Below, in pieces: positions 36,491 through 47,375 of a stretch of DNA of 64,000 nt. The notes under the pieces were generated by a model. That model did not search any database. It saw only the letters and a list, made by a program, of their open reading frames with translations, and was not told where the DNA came from. Every line of letters begins with the position of its first letter. Position 1 is the first letter of the stretch. The position numbers and the translations under genes are program-made. The stretch comes from Inia geoffrensis. Lineage: Eukaryota > Chordata > Mammalia > Artiodactyla > Iniidae. The stretch spans positions 47,009,396 through 47,073,395 of the forward strand of contig CM070906.1 in the NCBI GenBank assembly GCA_036417435.1. Direction: 5' to 3'.

Positions 36491-37511
36491 ATATAAAGAA
36501 AAAAATCAAGGCTCCAAAAAGATTCAAAGAGATCATGTAAGGGAACAAAATAAGATTTGTGAAGAAAGGTTAAAAGGGCAGAGGTTACTTAACCTAATAG
36601 ACCCCAAACCTAGGAAGGCACTGTCCATACATTGATGGTTACAGCTGTACTCTGTCTCCACAGAAGGCAGAAAAAAAGATTAAGTATTCAGCTCTGATGA
36701 TACTACAGTAAAGGTGAGTAAGAAACATCAGGAGAACAAGTAACCCCACTGAGAAGGAGGCGGGGGCCTGGGTAAGAGTCGGGAGAAGGGGACAGAAGCT
36801 CAAATGATTTAAAGCAGGCAAAACTGAGGGCATATAGATCAAGACCATTTCTTGAAGCAAAGAGTGGCACCTCCTTTTCAGGGAGTATTTTACAAGAGAT
36901 GCTCACTTCCATGGGATGGTTCAAATACAGTCTTGGTTGACTGCCTCAGAATGCCCATTTTATCCCCTGGGATTCCATTAACCTCAGTCTGTGAATGGAA
37001 TAAATACGGTCATTCCAAACAAATTCAAAGAACATTATTTACATGGAATAATCAGGGGAAGACATGTCTAAACAACAAAATGCTTTTAAAGAAATTAGTG
37101 CTGTTATTTTCTAATGCATGCACTGATGCTAACGGCTGACCAAGTATTGCCAATAGTGTATAAACTTTACCACTGTGGAATGATGCTTATGGGCAACCTT
37201 CTTTCTTAAAATAAGTCAGGAATTTGTACTGAAAACTGTGAGTTATAAACTACTTAGCTATTCCTTAAAAAGAGCAATGACAAAATAAACAGAACCCCAA
37301 AACTTAAGTACAGCAAATGACCACAAATCCCCAAACTTTTAGAGCTTAAATTAGCATGTTCTCACCACATATGAAATTTCAACTGCATGACATTTTTAGG
37401 GAAATAAAAACAACTGGCAAGTAGGATGAACGGTGACCCTTAATGGCAAATGAATGAATTTTTTTCTAAAAATTTAAATCATTAACTGATCAAACATGAA
37501 GGAAAGAGCAC
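36491..37511. other. single-copy intron downstream of the third coding exon
   Basis: No repeat or exon recognised. Confidence 0.45.
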
Positions 37512-37666
37512 CTGGTCGATGGAATCAGGTTGAGAATCCCATTGAGAACATAGCTGAACTCCGCAAGATCCTGAGCGACAAGGGCTACCAGACCCTCACA
37601 GCAGGCTGTTCGAACCACGACATTATCACTGCAACACTTCTCCCACAGCAAGTTCAAAGCAGGAGT
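37512..37666 (-). CDS. FOCAD: FOCAD third coding exon
   Basis: A 155-nt minus-strand exon follows the acceptor GGTTTGATTTCAG and stops at CGACCAG/GTGCTC. It encodes 51 residues, from TPALNLLWEKCCSDN through VVVRTACCEGLVALVAQD to NLIPST, plus the first two bases of an arginine codon (phase 2). The cysteine-rich NLLWEKCC...TACCEG stretch is a distinctive focadhesin segment at the start of its helical-repeat region. A leucine follows AQD where I recall histidine in human. An antisense frame of 62 codons crosses the exon but is a shadow. A CHR SINE lies 86 nt upstream of the acceptor on the intron side. Confidence 0.95.
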
Positions 37667-37751
37667 CTGAAATCAAACCAGTGATTAAAACACACGTCTG
37701 ATGAGCAGCAAATGCATATACACCCCAAACCATTCATCAAAGTGTAATTCA

Positions 37752-37951
37752 GGGCTTCCCTGGTGGCGCAGTGGTTGAGAGTCCGCCTGCCGATGCAGGG
37801 GACACGGGTTCGTGCCCCGGTCCGGGAAGATCCCACATGCCGCGGAGCGGCTGGGCCCGTGAGCCATGGCCGCTGAGCCTGCGCGTCCAGAGCCTGTGCT
37901 CCGCAACGGGAGAGGCCACAGCAGTGAGAGGCCCGCATACCACAAAAAAAT
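37752..37951 (+). repeat. CHR SINE close to the third coding exon
   Basis: Nearly consensus copy with CpGs kept. Flanks aaagtgtaattc and aaagtggaattc differ by one base. Lies 86 nt from the FOCAD exon acceptor, antisense to the gene. Confidence 0.93.
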
Positions 37952-37959
37952 AAAGTGGA

Positions 37960-39944
37960 ATTCGTTCACAGTAGGCTAACTTTTCTCTACAAAAACCATG
38001 TCACACCATTTGTAGAATACACTAAAGTCGGTTTTCCAAGAGAGGTAATGGATATGTCCTGATATAGCAACTCTCTCTCATCTGGTGTCTTTGCTACAAA
38101 ATGAGGCTGGCTGCAGAAGTATGACCTGAGTCTGAGCAACGCAACTACTAGGAGATCGAAACTATGACTTGGCTCCAGCACTGTGCTCTAACTAAGCCAT
38201 TTAACCAGACATGAACATACCAGCATATCAGTTAGTCTAAGTTGGACTCCAAATCATACCTATGCTTCAAGCCCTAAATGGCAGTAACATTTTCAGAAAA
38301 TGTTCCTGCTCTCCTCCCACCAACCTCTATCACCCACATGCCACCCCACTGTCCCCCACAATGTCCCTGCCCCAAGTGATTGAAGCTGAATGTGGACTCA
38401 GAGGAAGGAGACAGAAGTAGGACAGGCTACGAGCAAGCTGCTGGTTCCATGACTACCAACAAAAGCCTAGAAAAAGTGTTTTTCCCAAAGAAGACTGTGA
38501 CTTCTCCCCCTCACACTGTGAACCTGTCACCTTTGACAGGAAAGCACCGGAAGGACATAGATAAATATAAGTTCTTTATTTTGAAAAATCCTATAAAAAC
38601 AGAAGTTCTAGCTTTCATAACTTTCTCAGGAACTCATGAGCCTCCCCTCAAAAATAAAGGTTCACTACTAATGATAAACCTCTATTTGAATGTATTGTGG
38701 GTTAAGTCCATTTAGATTTTACATGTTGTTTTGGGTATTTTTTTTGCTTTTTTTTTTTTTTTTTTTTAAAGAACACACAATGAAGCTGTTTTTCCTTCCT
38801 CCTGACATAATTTATTAGGGAAACATACAATCTGGAGAAAAAAAAATTAAGATTCCCCAGCTCCCATAGAATAACTAAAAGAATGAAAATCAACATTAAA
38901 TTGTGCTAACTTTCCCACAGTAGCTGGCTCTGAGAGCCTCTTCAGTCTTAGAATCCCACTAACATAACAATACAATTAACAGTCACTGAAGGGAAGAAAT
39001 ATTTATATTCCATTTCTTTTATTCAGAAGGAAATTTTATTCACCTGTATGGACAATACCAAAGCGTTCTAAATATCATCACTCCACTACTAAGCCAGAAT
39101 AACAAAATAAATGAATAAAAAAACTGTTGCCTCAGGTAATACTGTGCCCTCATGGAATTCATTTATTAGCATTCATTTATTAGAAGAGGAAACATTTAGT
39201 TACAGGGATTTGACATTCAGTAAATCCTGGCAGTTTAAGTAAAAACACTAGATCTTCTCAGAGTACATAATGTGATTATCGGCAGGATTAAGATCAGAAT
39301 TCTCAGAAAACCTAATTTATATGACTACATACAAACACCAGATAAATGCCAATTAGTGAAGTATGCCCCTACATTGACTTCAACATGTCAGCAGAAGCTG
39401 TAAAGAGATGTAACTCGGAGCAGCTAATAAAAAGGAATGTGAGAGAAAGGAAATCAATTTATTTCTGTTATAAAAAAAAAATCTTATTTCCATCACCTAT
39501 ATTCTCCACAGAGTGACCTTAGAGGACCTACTTAAGCAGAGCTTCCAGTCAGCATGTCAAAATACACAACACTGATCAACCAAAACCCAAGTGGTAAATA
39601 TGTCAGTAAGCTGGCATTGCTTCAACTCTTAGTATTCAACTGCTCTATGAATGGCACAGAATTTTTCCTCCAGCTCTTCCTGTCAGGGGATGACCTTTCC
39701 GACTTAGAACGCATATTTGGGGCTATACCTAAAGCATGAGAAATCTCCCACACCCAAACAGAGCCACTATGTACACTTTCTCCATTAAACAAAAAGATTC
39801 CCTCAGCAGTAACTCTATCAGCCTTCTATAAAGCATGCCTACCCTCCTTCCACCCATGTTATTTTTCATTAATAGTCATAAGAATACTCCCCTTCACCCG
39901 TTCCATATCTCATTCCTGGAGTGTTGTTACAAATTTTAAAGTTT
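37960..39944. other. single-copy intron sequence
   Basis: Contains a T-run at 38748-38767. The 111-codon frame at 38380-38715 has no recognisable features. Confidence 0.4.
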
Positions 39945-39960
39945 AAAAGAAAATCATGGC

Positions 39961-40244
39961 GGGCTTCGCTGGTGGCGCAGTGGTTGAGAATCTGCCTGCC
40001 AATGCAGGGGACACGGGTTCGAGCCCTGGTCTGGGAAGATCCCACATGCCGCGGAGCAACTGGGCCCGTGAGCCACAATTACTGAGCCTGCGCGTCTGGA
40101 GCCTGTGCTCCACAACAAGAGAGGCTGCGATAGTGAGAGGCCCATGCACCGCGATGAAGAGTGGCCCCCGCTTGCCACAACTAGAGAAAGCCCTCGCACA
40201 GAAACGAAGACCCAACACAGCTATAAATAAATCAATTTAAAAAA
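39961..40244 (+). repeat. long-form tRNA SINE next to the second coding exon
   Basis: Perfect 16-bp target duplication aaaagaaaatcatggc (39945-39960, 40245-40260). Head gggcttcgctggtggcgcag. Ends 143 nt from the exon donor. Confidence 0.93.
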
Positions 40245-40387
40245 AAAAGAAAATCATGGCAAACAAACAAAAATGGCAAAATCATTTCTATAGTGACCTG
40301 AACTGTGAGGAAAACAAAAGAAGTGCTTATGCAGTCCAGCTAGCAGCAATATCTGAATAGAACTACAGCACAAAGTTAAAGACAGAC

Positions 40388-40462
40388 CTGGTTTGTGGAC
40401 TGGTGGATCTTTTCTGAAAAACCATTTTCCTTTAGAACTGCAGCAATAAGATGACCTGCAGC
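40388..40462 (-). CDS. FOCAD: FOCAD second coding exon
   Basis: A 75-nt minus-strand exon lies between a T-rich acceptor (TTTTTTTAG) and the donor CCAG/GTCTGT. It encodes 25 residues beginning AAGHLIAAVLKENGF and ending HQSTNQ, phase 0 at both ends, so it joins the exon at 43153 directly. Apart from an alanine where I recall valine in human, it matches focadhesin residues 20-44. The donor (GTCTGT) is weak against consensus. A CTGCAG inside the first codons makes a second possible acceptor 7 nt downstream, which would shift the frame; the protein match supports the upstream one. A long-form SINE ends 143 nt past the donor. Confidence 0.93.
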
Positions 40463-40559
40463 CTAAAAAAACAAACAAAATTAATGAGTACATTCCCTTG
40501 GAAGTTCTCGCTCAATAGTGAATTTGAAGGTAACTAATAGCAGTACTAGTTGATATGGT

Positions 40560-40725
40560 ATGCCAATCACTCCCATTCATAGAGTGTTTGCTTTGTAGAA
40601 GGCACTGTATTGGCACTCCACATACGTAATCTCTTATCTTCATTAACAACCCTCAAGGTAAGCATTTTATCCTACATTTTATCCCAATAAGCAAACTATT
40701 GTTCATAGATGTTGAGAAAATTGCT
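40560..40725 (-). repeat. MIR fragment
   Basis: 'gcactgtattggcactccacat', 'aatctcttatcttcattaacaaccctc' and 'attttatcccaata' follow the MIR reverse order. Confidence 0.6.
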
Positions 40726-42374
40726 GGAATTTCAGTTTAAATTGCTGTCACTTAGTATTAGAAGATAATTTGAGATTGCTTAATCCATTAAAACATGAGA
40801 AAAGTGAGAAACTCCACAATTTTTAAAATCATCTTTGCAACTAAATGAAACGCATCATTCTTCATCATGCCCTTAATGAAGATCGTCATCCCCATCTTCA
40901 TGATTATGGACCACACAGATTTGAACCAACAGGTCCTCCCCTCACCACAACCATTCTCCTTCCTCTATGCTCTACGATTTAATTTTTTTGTTGGTTTCTC
41001 ATAGGTTTCAGCCCCTTAATAAGCTTTCAGCCTCATAAATCTCTAAAATTTTCCCATATCTTCTTTGGTCAAAAAGCCAGTAATTAAAACTAAGATTCTT
41101 ATAGGAGAGCTGATTCCATAAATACGTAAATGTCATTATTTCCCATCACCTCAACTCCACTCTCCTAGTTTTTCAGCACCACACAGCACTGCTGTCTTAG
41201 AGCCACAGGCTAGCAACAATGACAGCCATGCTATGTATGGGTTGGGAGAAACTTTGCTACGGCAACAACTGTTCAGCCTGCATTTGAGACCAATGTCTGA
41301 AAAGACTATGAATACCTGTCAGTGTTGCAAGGTCTCCCGAAAAGCTCAAATAAAAACAAAGCACCTATTCCTTCATTTCTTTTTGTATTTCACACATTGG
41401 AATTGAATTCAGACCTCAATGCTTGAAAGTCTAAGTTTTGCAATACAAGTCACACATTAACATGAATTTTAAGTTTAGATCAATGAACTGTCTCTTACCT
41501 CTTTGTTAAAGAGATAGTAACAAAGAATTGAGGACCAGTGAATAGTTTCAGTTCCTGTTTACAAAATATACCATATTTCATTGAATGTAACTGGCCATCA
41601 ACTGCAAGATGCACCATTATTTTATGTACCACCAAGAAAGAAAAAAAGTCTGCCAACTAATCTGTGTTATACAATGCTTCTTATAAATTTTTGATTTTAT
41701 ATTAATGAAAGAGCTCTTTCAGATTCTTTTAGAAAATCATGGCCAACTTCATAAATGTGCAGGCAATACCAACTGTATAATGACCACTGCCATCAATTAG
41801 TAGGTACAACCCAATTTCAAGATGTTACAATGTGAAAAAATGTGTGTGAATCAATGAAATATGGTGCTAACACTGAGCAGTGGTTACAAAAGAACAATAA
41901 GAAGTATTCAGAGGACAGAGCACAATTGCAAGAACCTAATGAAACCAATATGAAACACAACAAGGACCAAAAAAAAGCTACTGTTCATATTTAGAAAAAG
42001 GACTAAAAGAAAAAAGCTTAATGATAAACATCTCCCCATTGCCCACCAAATTCAATTTCTCTAATTTACCTTCCAATTTATCTCTCTAACAAATCAGAGA
42101 ATATAGCCTAAATTGATTTTAAAATACAAAATCTAAGTATAAATCAGCCTATACTGCTACTTAAGTTTTCCGTAACAGAATAGTTTAAATAGATATCGTA
42201 CACTAGACAATACACTTTTCACTTAATTGTAACAGCAACACAAATAGGCATTTCTTGATTTATCTATGCTAATAAAGGGACTTCAGGTACAGAAAAATAA
42301 AAACTGTGGACAGCATCCTCCAAGCATTCATCTTCTTCTTCATGGTAAGCACCTGTGCTGCACAGGATATGACT
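40726..42374. other. intron between mir-491 and the second coding exon
   Basis: 41560-41860 ('gatgcaccattattttatgtacc' ... 'ataatgaccactgccatcaa') reads like an old interspersed repeat I cannot name. The rest shows nothing. Confidence 0.35.
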
Positions 42375-42458
42375 CCAACCCAGTCAGGTAGAAGGGAATC
42401 TTGCATAAGGAGTGTTCTACTCCTCATGGAAGGGTTCCCCACTACCCAGCTAAGTCAA
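42375..42458 (-). ncRNA. MIR491: microRNA precursor mir-491
   Basis: An 84-nt minus-strand segment folds as the mir-491 hairpin. The 5p arm lies at 42443-42422 (begins AGTGGGGAACCC) and the 3p arm at 42409-42388 (begins CTTATGCAAGATT). Both 22-nt arms match human miR-491-5p and -3p as I remember them. The flank complementary to TAGCTGGGTAGT differs by one base (CTACCTGACTGG). MIR491 is a known resident of a FOCAD intron in the same orientation. Here it sits between the first two coding exons, so it should be processed from the FOCAD primary transcript by Drosha and Dicer. Confidence 0.95.
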
Positions 42459-43152
42459 TTCCCACAGCAGGCATCTCCGAAGGTAACTGTTGAAAGTATC
42501 CAAGACGTTGTACGTTGGTAAGTCTTCAGGCAGGCTTCTGCTGGCCCCTTAGCTTTACTCTCACAAGAAAAAATGGTAGCTATTATGGTACCTTGATTAA
42601 CAGGGATGCTTCTAGTTAGCTGAAGGCTAACCAGAAAATCAGTTCTGTTTTAACCCTAATAACTGAAAAGCTCTTCTAAAATAAATTATCACAATCTTCT
42701 ACCGGAGTTAGCATGTAGATCCAATTTTTTAATCCAGGATATTTTACCTATTGAATGTCATTATTATAAATATCTTCATTCTTAATGTTGTACTGCGGTA
42801 GAACATACCTTTTTCAATATTAATCTCTCATACTCTGTAGATGTATAACCATTTAATTCTGTTCCCAATAATTAATTATAGACCAAAAAATATATATTCA
42901 AGGGTTAATCAAGGTTTTTATCTCTAAGAAGAAAAGTATGACATAAATGAAAGCAGAGATTGGTCAATTTCAATATTAACTTTCCTATGTCATACATAAA
43001 TTTTCAAATTAACTGATATAAAAGTTGTTTAATATATATTTCAGTACATAGAAGAATAAAAATCTTTAATGTTAAAAATATAAAATTCAATTAACAATCC
43101 ACCAAAAATGTTTCTTTGTTACCATGAAGCATAAACAAACAAATAAAATTAC
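42459..43152. other. intron between the first coding exon and mir-491
   Basis: AT-rich. No repeat recognised. Confidence 0.4.
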
Positions 43153-43241
43153 CTGTGACTGGATAAGAGAATTTGGAAATTCAAACCTTTTTCTGATATA
43201 ATGTGACATTTTTACTTCTCTCACATGTACGTAAGCAGATT
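43153..43241 (-). CDS. FOCAD: FOCAD first coding exon (start codon at 43209-43207)
   Basis: Read on the minus strand, a pyrimidine-rich tract ending GGTTACAG precedes an 89-nt exon that ends CACAG before the donor GTAATT. The ATG at 43209 opens a 19-codon segment, MSHYIRKRFEFPNSLIQSQ, ending in phase 0. This agrees with the N-terminus of focadhesin as I remember it; the third and fourth residues (HY) differ from the human DD I recall. The 32 nt before the ATG are leader and contain a start-stop AUGUGA. Focadhesin is a large HEAT/ARM-like protein (about 1800 residues in human), linked to focal adhesions and to stability of the SKI RNA-decay complex. The start is chosen because it matches the known N-terminus and has an A at -3. 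Identity is secure because the next three exons continue the same protein in phase. Confidence 0.93.
43221..43226 (-). promoter_or_regulatory. start-stop upstream ORF (AUG UGA) in FOCAD leader
   Basis: Within the first coding exon, 11 nt before the FOCAD ATG, the leader reads ATG TGA. This is a minimal upstream ORF with no elongation codon. Such start-stop elements are known to stall initiating ribosomes on some mRNAs. That it works here is inference. Confidence 0.5.
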
Positions 43242-44600
43242 CTGTAACCAAAACAAAAGAATATTTGTTAGTCCGGAAATGGAGTGCAAACCAACTATTT
43301 GTCAAATAACATGAAAATAATTCATTCCAAAGACAACAATGGAGATAAAGCACAGGGCTCTGCAGAGCAATCCCTTGGCATACCCCTCCCTGTTAACCAC
43401 TTCAGCCCTCAAATGCCATGACTGATAAATAAACTAAAAATGCCCAACAGCTCTTAGTTTTTCCTATTAGAGCAAATCCTGAAACAGATGAATTCACTCC
43501 ACAGAAACAAAAAAATCCAGAAGTTCAAGCCTAAATAACATGATTTTAAAAGTTCAACCACACGTTTGAAATAGAAATTAATTCTTCTGTGGATCAAAAC
43601 TTCTGAGGGAGAAAGAATCAAACTTTCACAAAATTGTTTAAATTATGCCTCACTCTGGTACAAGCTTCCGTTTAATCATGAATCCAACTGTTAGTGACAA
43701 GTGTGAGGCATTGGTGAGCTTTTTCAGGAAGTGTAGAAATGACCTAGAAACACACATCAAAACAGATCCTGTGTCTTCTAAAAGAGGAACAAGCAAGCAA
43801 TTAGCACCAACTTTTAATATTTACATCACACCTCTCTGACTCCTACTGGGCTCTCAAATACAACAACAAAAACAAAATCATGGAGAAGGGCAGGTGGCAA
43901 AGTGGAGGCACAGAACTAATAAGATTTCCCAAGGATCCCAATTTATCCAATTCCCATGCAGCACTGAACCCAGCAAATTACACCACTCTAAAAAATAGGA
44001 TGCTTTAGGCCACCTATTTATTACAGTATAACTTTAAAAAAAAAGTTTGTCAGTACTGTTCTCTAAGTCACCTTATAAAAATAACAGGCAACAAAACCAA
44101 GCTTTCCTGACCTCAAAAATGGAAGCTTCTTGTGTTGAACCTGCAGCTCTTTCTCACTATTCTCCTCCCTTTCTTCCAAAGCCCAACTCCCTGAATAAAT
44201 AATTTATACTACCTTTCTTCCTCAACATCTAAACTTTGCCACGGCAAAGTCCCTTGAATTGGACATTTCACAGCACTGAAACAACATGTTCTAACACTGC
44301 CAACCCACTGTCTAATTTACTCATTAGCTTTTAAGCAGGTCAAAATTTCTTCAACTTCCCCATTGTATTAATCTCACCTTTCTTGAAATGTTCTTCTCTT
44401 TTGTTCCATAAGACATCACAACAGGATTTCCCAAAGTGTGTGCCTGGGAAACCCAAGATAGATCTCCTCGAGAGGAAAAAAGAATTTTGTAGGGACATAT
44501 ATTGCCATCTTGAAGATTCAATGAGTAAACAAAAAACCAAATAATACATGAAATATGTTAGAAGGTGAAACAATGGAAAAAAATAAATCTCATCTCTTTT
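43242..44600. other. sequence upstream of the first coding exon
   Basis: Either intron behind a non-coding exon or 5' flank of FOCAD. No CpG island and no TATA/GC-box cluster seen. Confidence 0.4.
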
Positions 44601-44617
44601 TCTATGAGTTGGTTTTT

Positions 44618-44818
44618 GTTTTTTTTGCAGTACGCGGGCCCTCTCACTGATGTGGTCTCTCCCGTTGCGGAGCACAGGCTCCGGACGCACAGGCTCAGCG
44701 GCCATGGCTCACGGGCCCAGCCACTCCGCGGCATGTGGGATCCTCCCAGACCGGGGCACGAACACGTGTCCCCTGCATCGGCAGGAGGACTCTCAACCAC
44801 TGTACCACCAGGGAAGCC
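44618..44818 (-). repeat. CHR SINE (reverse) inside an old L1
   Basis: T-rich left end; ends gggaagccct. Target duplication ctatgagttggttttt / ctatgagtttgttttt, one mismatch. Sense relative to FOCAD. Confidence 0.92.
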
Positions 44819-44834
44819 CTATGAGTTTGTTTTT

Positions 44835-45365
44835 GAAGTACAATTGACCTACAACGCTACGTTAGTTCCTGTTATACAACATAATGATTTGATATTTCTA
44901 AACATTTCAAAATGATCATCACGATAAGTCTAGTTACCATCATCATACAAATGTATTACATAATTATTGACATATTCCCCACACTATACACTTCATACCA
45001 GTGACTCATTTATTTTGCAACTGGAACCAGAGGCGGGGGGAGGCGACCGGATGAAGGCAGTCAAAACGTACAAACTTCCAGTTATAAGATAAATAAGTAC
45101 CGAGGTTACAGCATACAACATGATAAAGGTAATGAACACTGCTGGATGCTATATATGAATGTTAAGGGAGTAAATCCTAAGACTTCTCATCACAAGGAAA
45201 ACATATTTCTCTTCCACTTCTTTAATTTTGTATCCATATGAAACAATGGGTGTTCACTAAACTTATTGTGGTCATCATTTGATTATGTATATAAGTCAAA
45301 TCACTATGCCTTAAACTTATACAGTGCTAAATGTCAACTGTACCTCAATAAAACTGGAAGAAAAA
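44835..45365. mobile_element. two old LINE-1 3' ends, head to head
   Basis: 44835-45020 is reverse L1M text ('aagtacaattgacctacaacg', 'acaacataatgatttgata'). 45040-45362 is forward text ('ggatgaaggcagtcaaaacgt', 'tgtacctcaataaaactgga'). Confidence 0.7.
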
Positions 45366-45469
45366 AATGTTTTTAAAAAGTAAAGCCAACAGAGTAAAGG
45401 GGGGGGGGATGAGAAATGAGGGATGGACACGCTTCCTATTTAAATATGGTGGTCACCTTAGAGGGTGAC

Positions 45470-46190
45470 ATTTGGAAGCTAGCCACACAAATCTGGGAAA
45501 AGAGTGTCACAGGCACAGGAAACAGTGAGTGCAAAAGCCCTGAGCTAATAACCTGCTTAAGACCCATCCCAGAAAGAGGAAAAAGATGAGTCAGGGACAG
45601 AGTGAAGGAGGAAGAGAATGGTAAATCAGAGTCAGTGAGAAGCCAGACCACAGAGGGCCTTGTAGGCCACTGGACGGACAGATGTATTTATCCTGAGTGA
45701 AACTGTTAACTACTACAGGAAAAAAAAAAAAGTGGTAAGATTTTGATAGAATCACTGAGGTGAGGAGAGGTCAGATGCTGGATATCTTCAAAGGCAGACC
45801 CAATGTGGTTGCTAATGGATTAGATAAGAGTATAGAAGAAAGGGTCAACGATGACGTCAAGGTTTTTGATCTGAGCAACTTTATTCTTAATTTTAATTCC
45901 TTTGGGCATTTTACACATTAAACAAAACCGTGTATATATTACTTACCATGGCATTTTTTTACTAAAAGGAAAAGATGGAGTTGCCATCAACTGAGATAGG
46001 GAAATAAGTTTTGTGAGGGAAGGCCAGGAATTCCACTGGACAGGTAAGTTTTAGATGCTTAATGAATATCCAAGTGGCAATGTCAGGGAGAAAGTTGGAT
46101 AAATGAATTTATCATTGAGAGACAGATCTTAGTTGGTGATACAAACAATGGTGTGTATTATTAAAGAATCTGAGAGGTTCTAAAGCAAGA
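45470..46190 (-). mobile_element. LINE-2 fragment
   Basis: Reverse L2 text: 'gagggccttgtaggccactgg', 'gatgctggatatcttcaaaggc', 'gtcaaggtttttgatctgag', 'gaaggccaggaattccac'. Confidence 0.65.
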
Positions 46191-46219
46191 CGTTTGATTA
46201 ACTTTGCTTAACCCAGAGT

Positions 46220-47210
46220 TTACCAAACTTACCTGGTCATGGCCCACCTTCTTCTAAAAATACCTGTTAACAGTCTACATAACCAGCCTTCCATGGGATA
46301 CACCTTGGCAAACACTGCTCTACTGGCTCCTCCAATTCCTCTGTCCACTCTGCTTCTCAAGCACCATCTTCCTGAAGGTGCTCCCAAGCCTTTTGCCTTG
46401 CACTTCTTTCATGAAAAGTCTCCTGGAGCCTTCATCTCATCCCTATCTCCAAACACTTCCCTACTCTCTCTCATAAGGCTCTAAAACACCAGAAATTGGA
46501 GAGGTTAAAAACAAAACACATATTTTCTCTCATAAAAACTGTTTCCATTTCAGCACATCTTCTCTCAGTTCTCCTCTCACAATTTTCTTCACCAACATTC
46601 TCTAAATCCAGTCAGTCACAAAGTCAGCTTTGTTCTTTCCAGCATCTCAGAGTCTACCTTTCCTCTCCATTTCTCCACTCATCATCTTCGTTCCTCATGC
46701 TAGGCTTCCTTCAGTAACTGCTTAACCTTGGGGTTCTCCATGCTTGAGTTCATCCCATACGCTGCTGTCAGATTAACTGTCCTAAAATGCTATTTCCATC
46801 ATATCATTTCCCTGTAAAGAATTCATAGTGGGTTTTCAATAGCCTGTCAGATTAAATGCAAATTCTGATTCCCAGGTTTTAAGTCTCCAACAGCAGTCTC
46901 ACACATTTGACTTCATTTTCACTGTTGTCTAATTCCAAGCTGGTTAAAACCATTTTCAGAATAGTCCCATGTGTTCAAAAATCTGCTCATTCCTAAGGGA
47001 TTTTATTTATGCTGTTGTCTCCCATATAAAATGTCCTCCTCTCTCTGTTCCTACTATTTAAAGATGAAATTCATTTCATAGCGTATCTTCTCTGTTAAGC
47101 CTTTCCCAAGCAGCCACATCTTAGAGCAATCGCCTTGCTTTATACTTCAGTGCTGTTGCATTTGGTCTGACCCATACTACCATGTGACTATTTACATTAG
47201 GATTGTTCAT
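46220..47210 (+). mobile_element. LINE-2 3' part (diverged)
   Basis: Pyrimidine-rich L2-like text: 'tcagattaactgtcctaaaatgc', 'gcctgtcagattaaatgca', 'tgttcctactatttaaagatgaaattc'. Confidence 0.5.
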
Positions 47211-47214
47211 ATTT

Positions 47215-47375
47215 CTCTGTAAAGTGTCAGATAGCAACTACTCAGATTCGCCACTGTAGCAGGAAAGCAGCCACAGACAATACATAAACAAATGACCAGG
47301 GCTGTGCTCCAGTAAAACATTATTTACAAAAACAGGAGGCAGTTGGGCTGTAGTTTACTGACTCCTGGTTTACAT
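47215..47375. repeat. MER20-like hAT fossil
   Basis: 'ccactgtagcaggaaagcagcc', 'acaatacataaacaaatgacc', 'ttatttacaaaaacaggaggc' and 'tgtagtttactgactcctgg'. Confidence 0.7.

Larger units (their letters stand above)
1..43241 (-). other. FOCAD: FOCAD transcription unit (visible part)
   Basis: The four coding exons define introns at 40463-43152, 37667-40387 and 13124-37511, plus an open intron from 13018 to the left edge. Junction phases are 0, 0, 2 and 2, and each fits the known protein. All introns are GT-AG. Transcription enters from the right; no CpG island or promoter is evident in 43242-64000, so the transcription start is probably farther right. In human the gene has non-coding 5' exons, which I could not identify here by sequence alone. 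Confidence 0.85.

Noticed and set aside
37496..37684. 62-codon plus-strand frame
   Set aside because: It is the antisense of the third FOCAD coding exon, which has splice sites and a protein match on the minus strand.
38380..38715. 111-codon plus-strand frame near the third exon
   Set aside because: No family resemblance, no splice sites and antisense to FOCAD; likely chance.
42306..42521. 71-codon plus-strand frame
   Set aside because: It runs across the antisense strand of mir-491; the hairpin explains the sequence.
43087..43353. 88-codon minus-strand frame
   Set aside because: It passes through the first FOCAD coding exon and both flanking introns; only 43153-43209 is coding.
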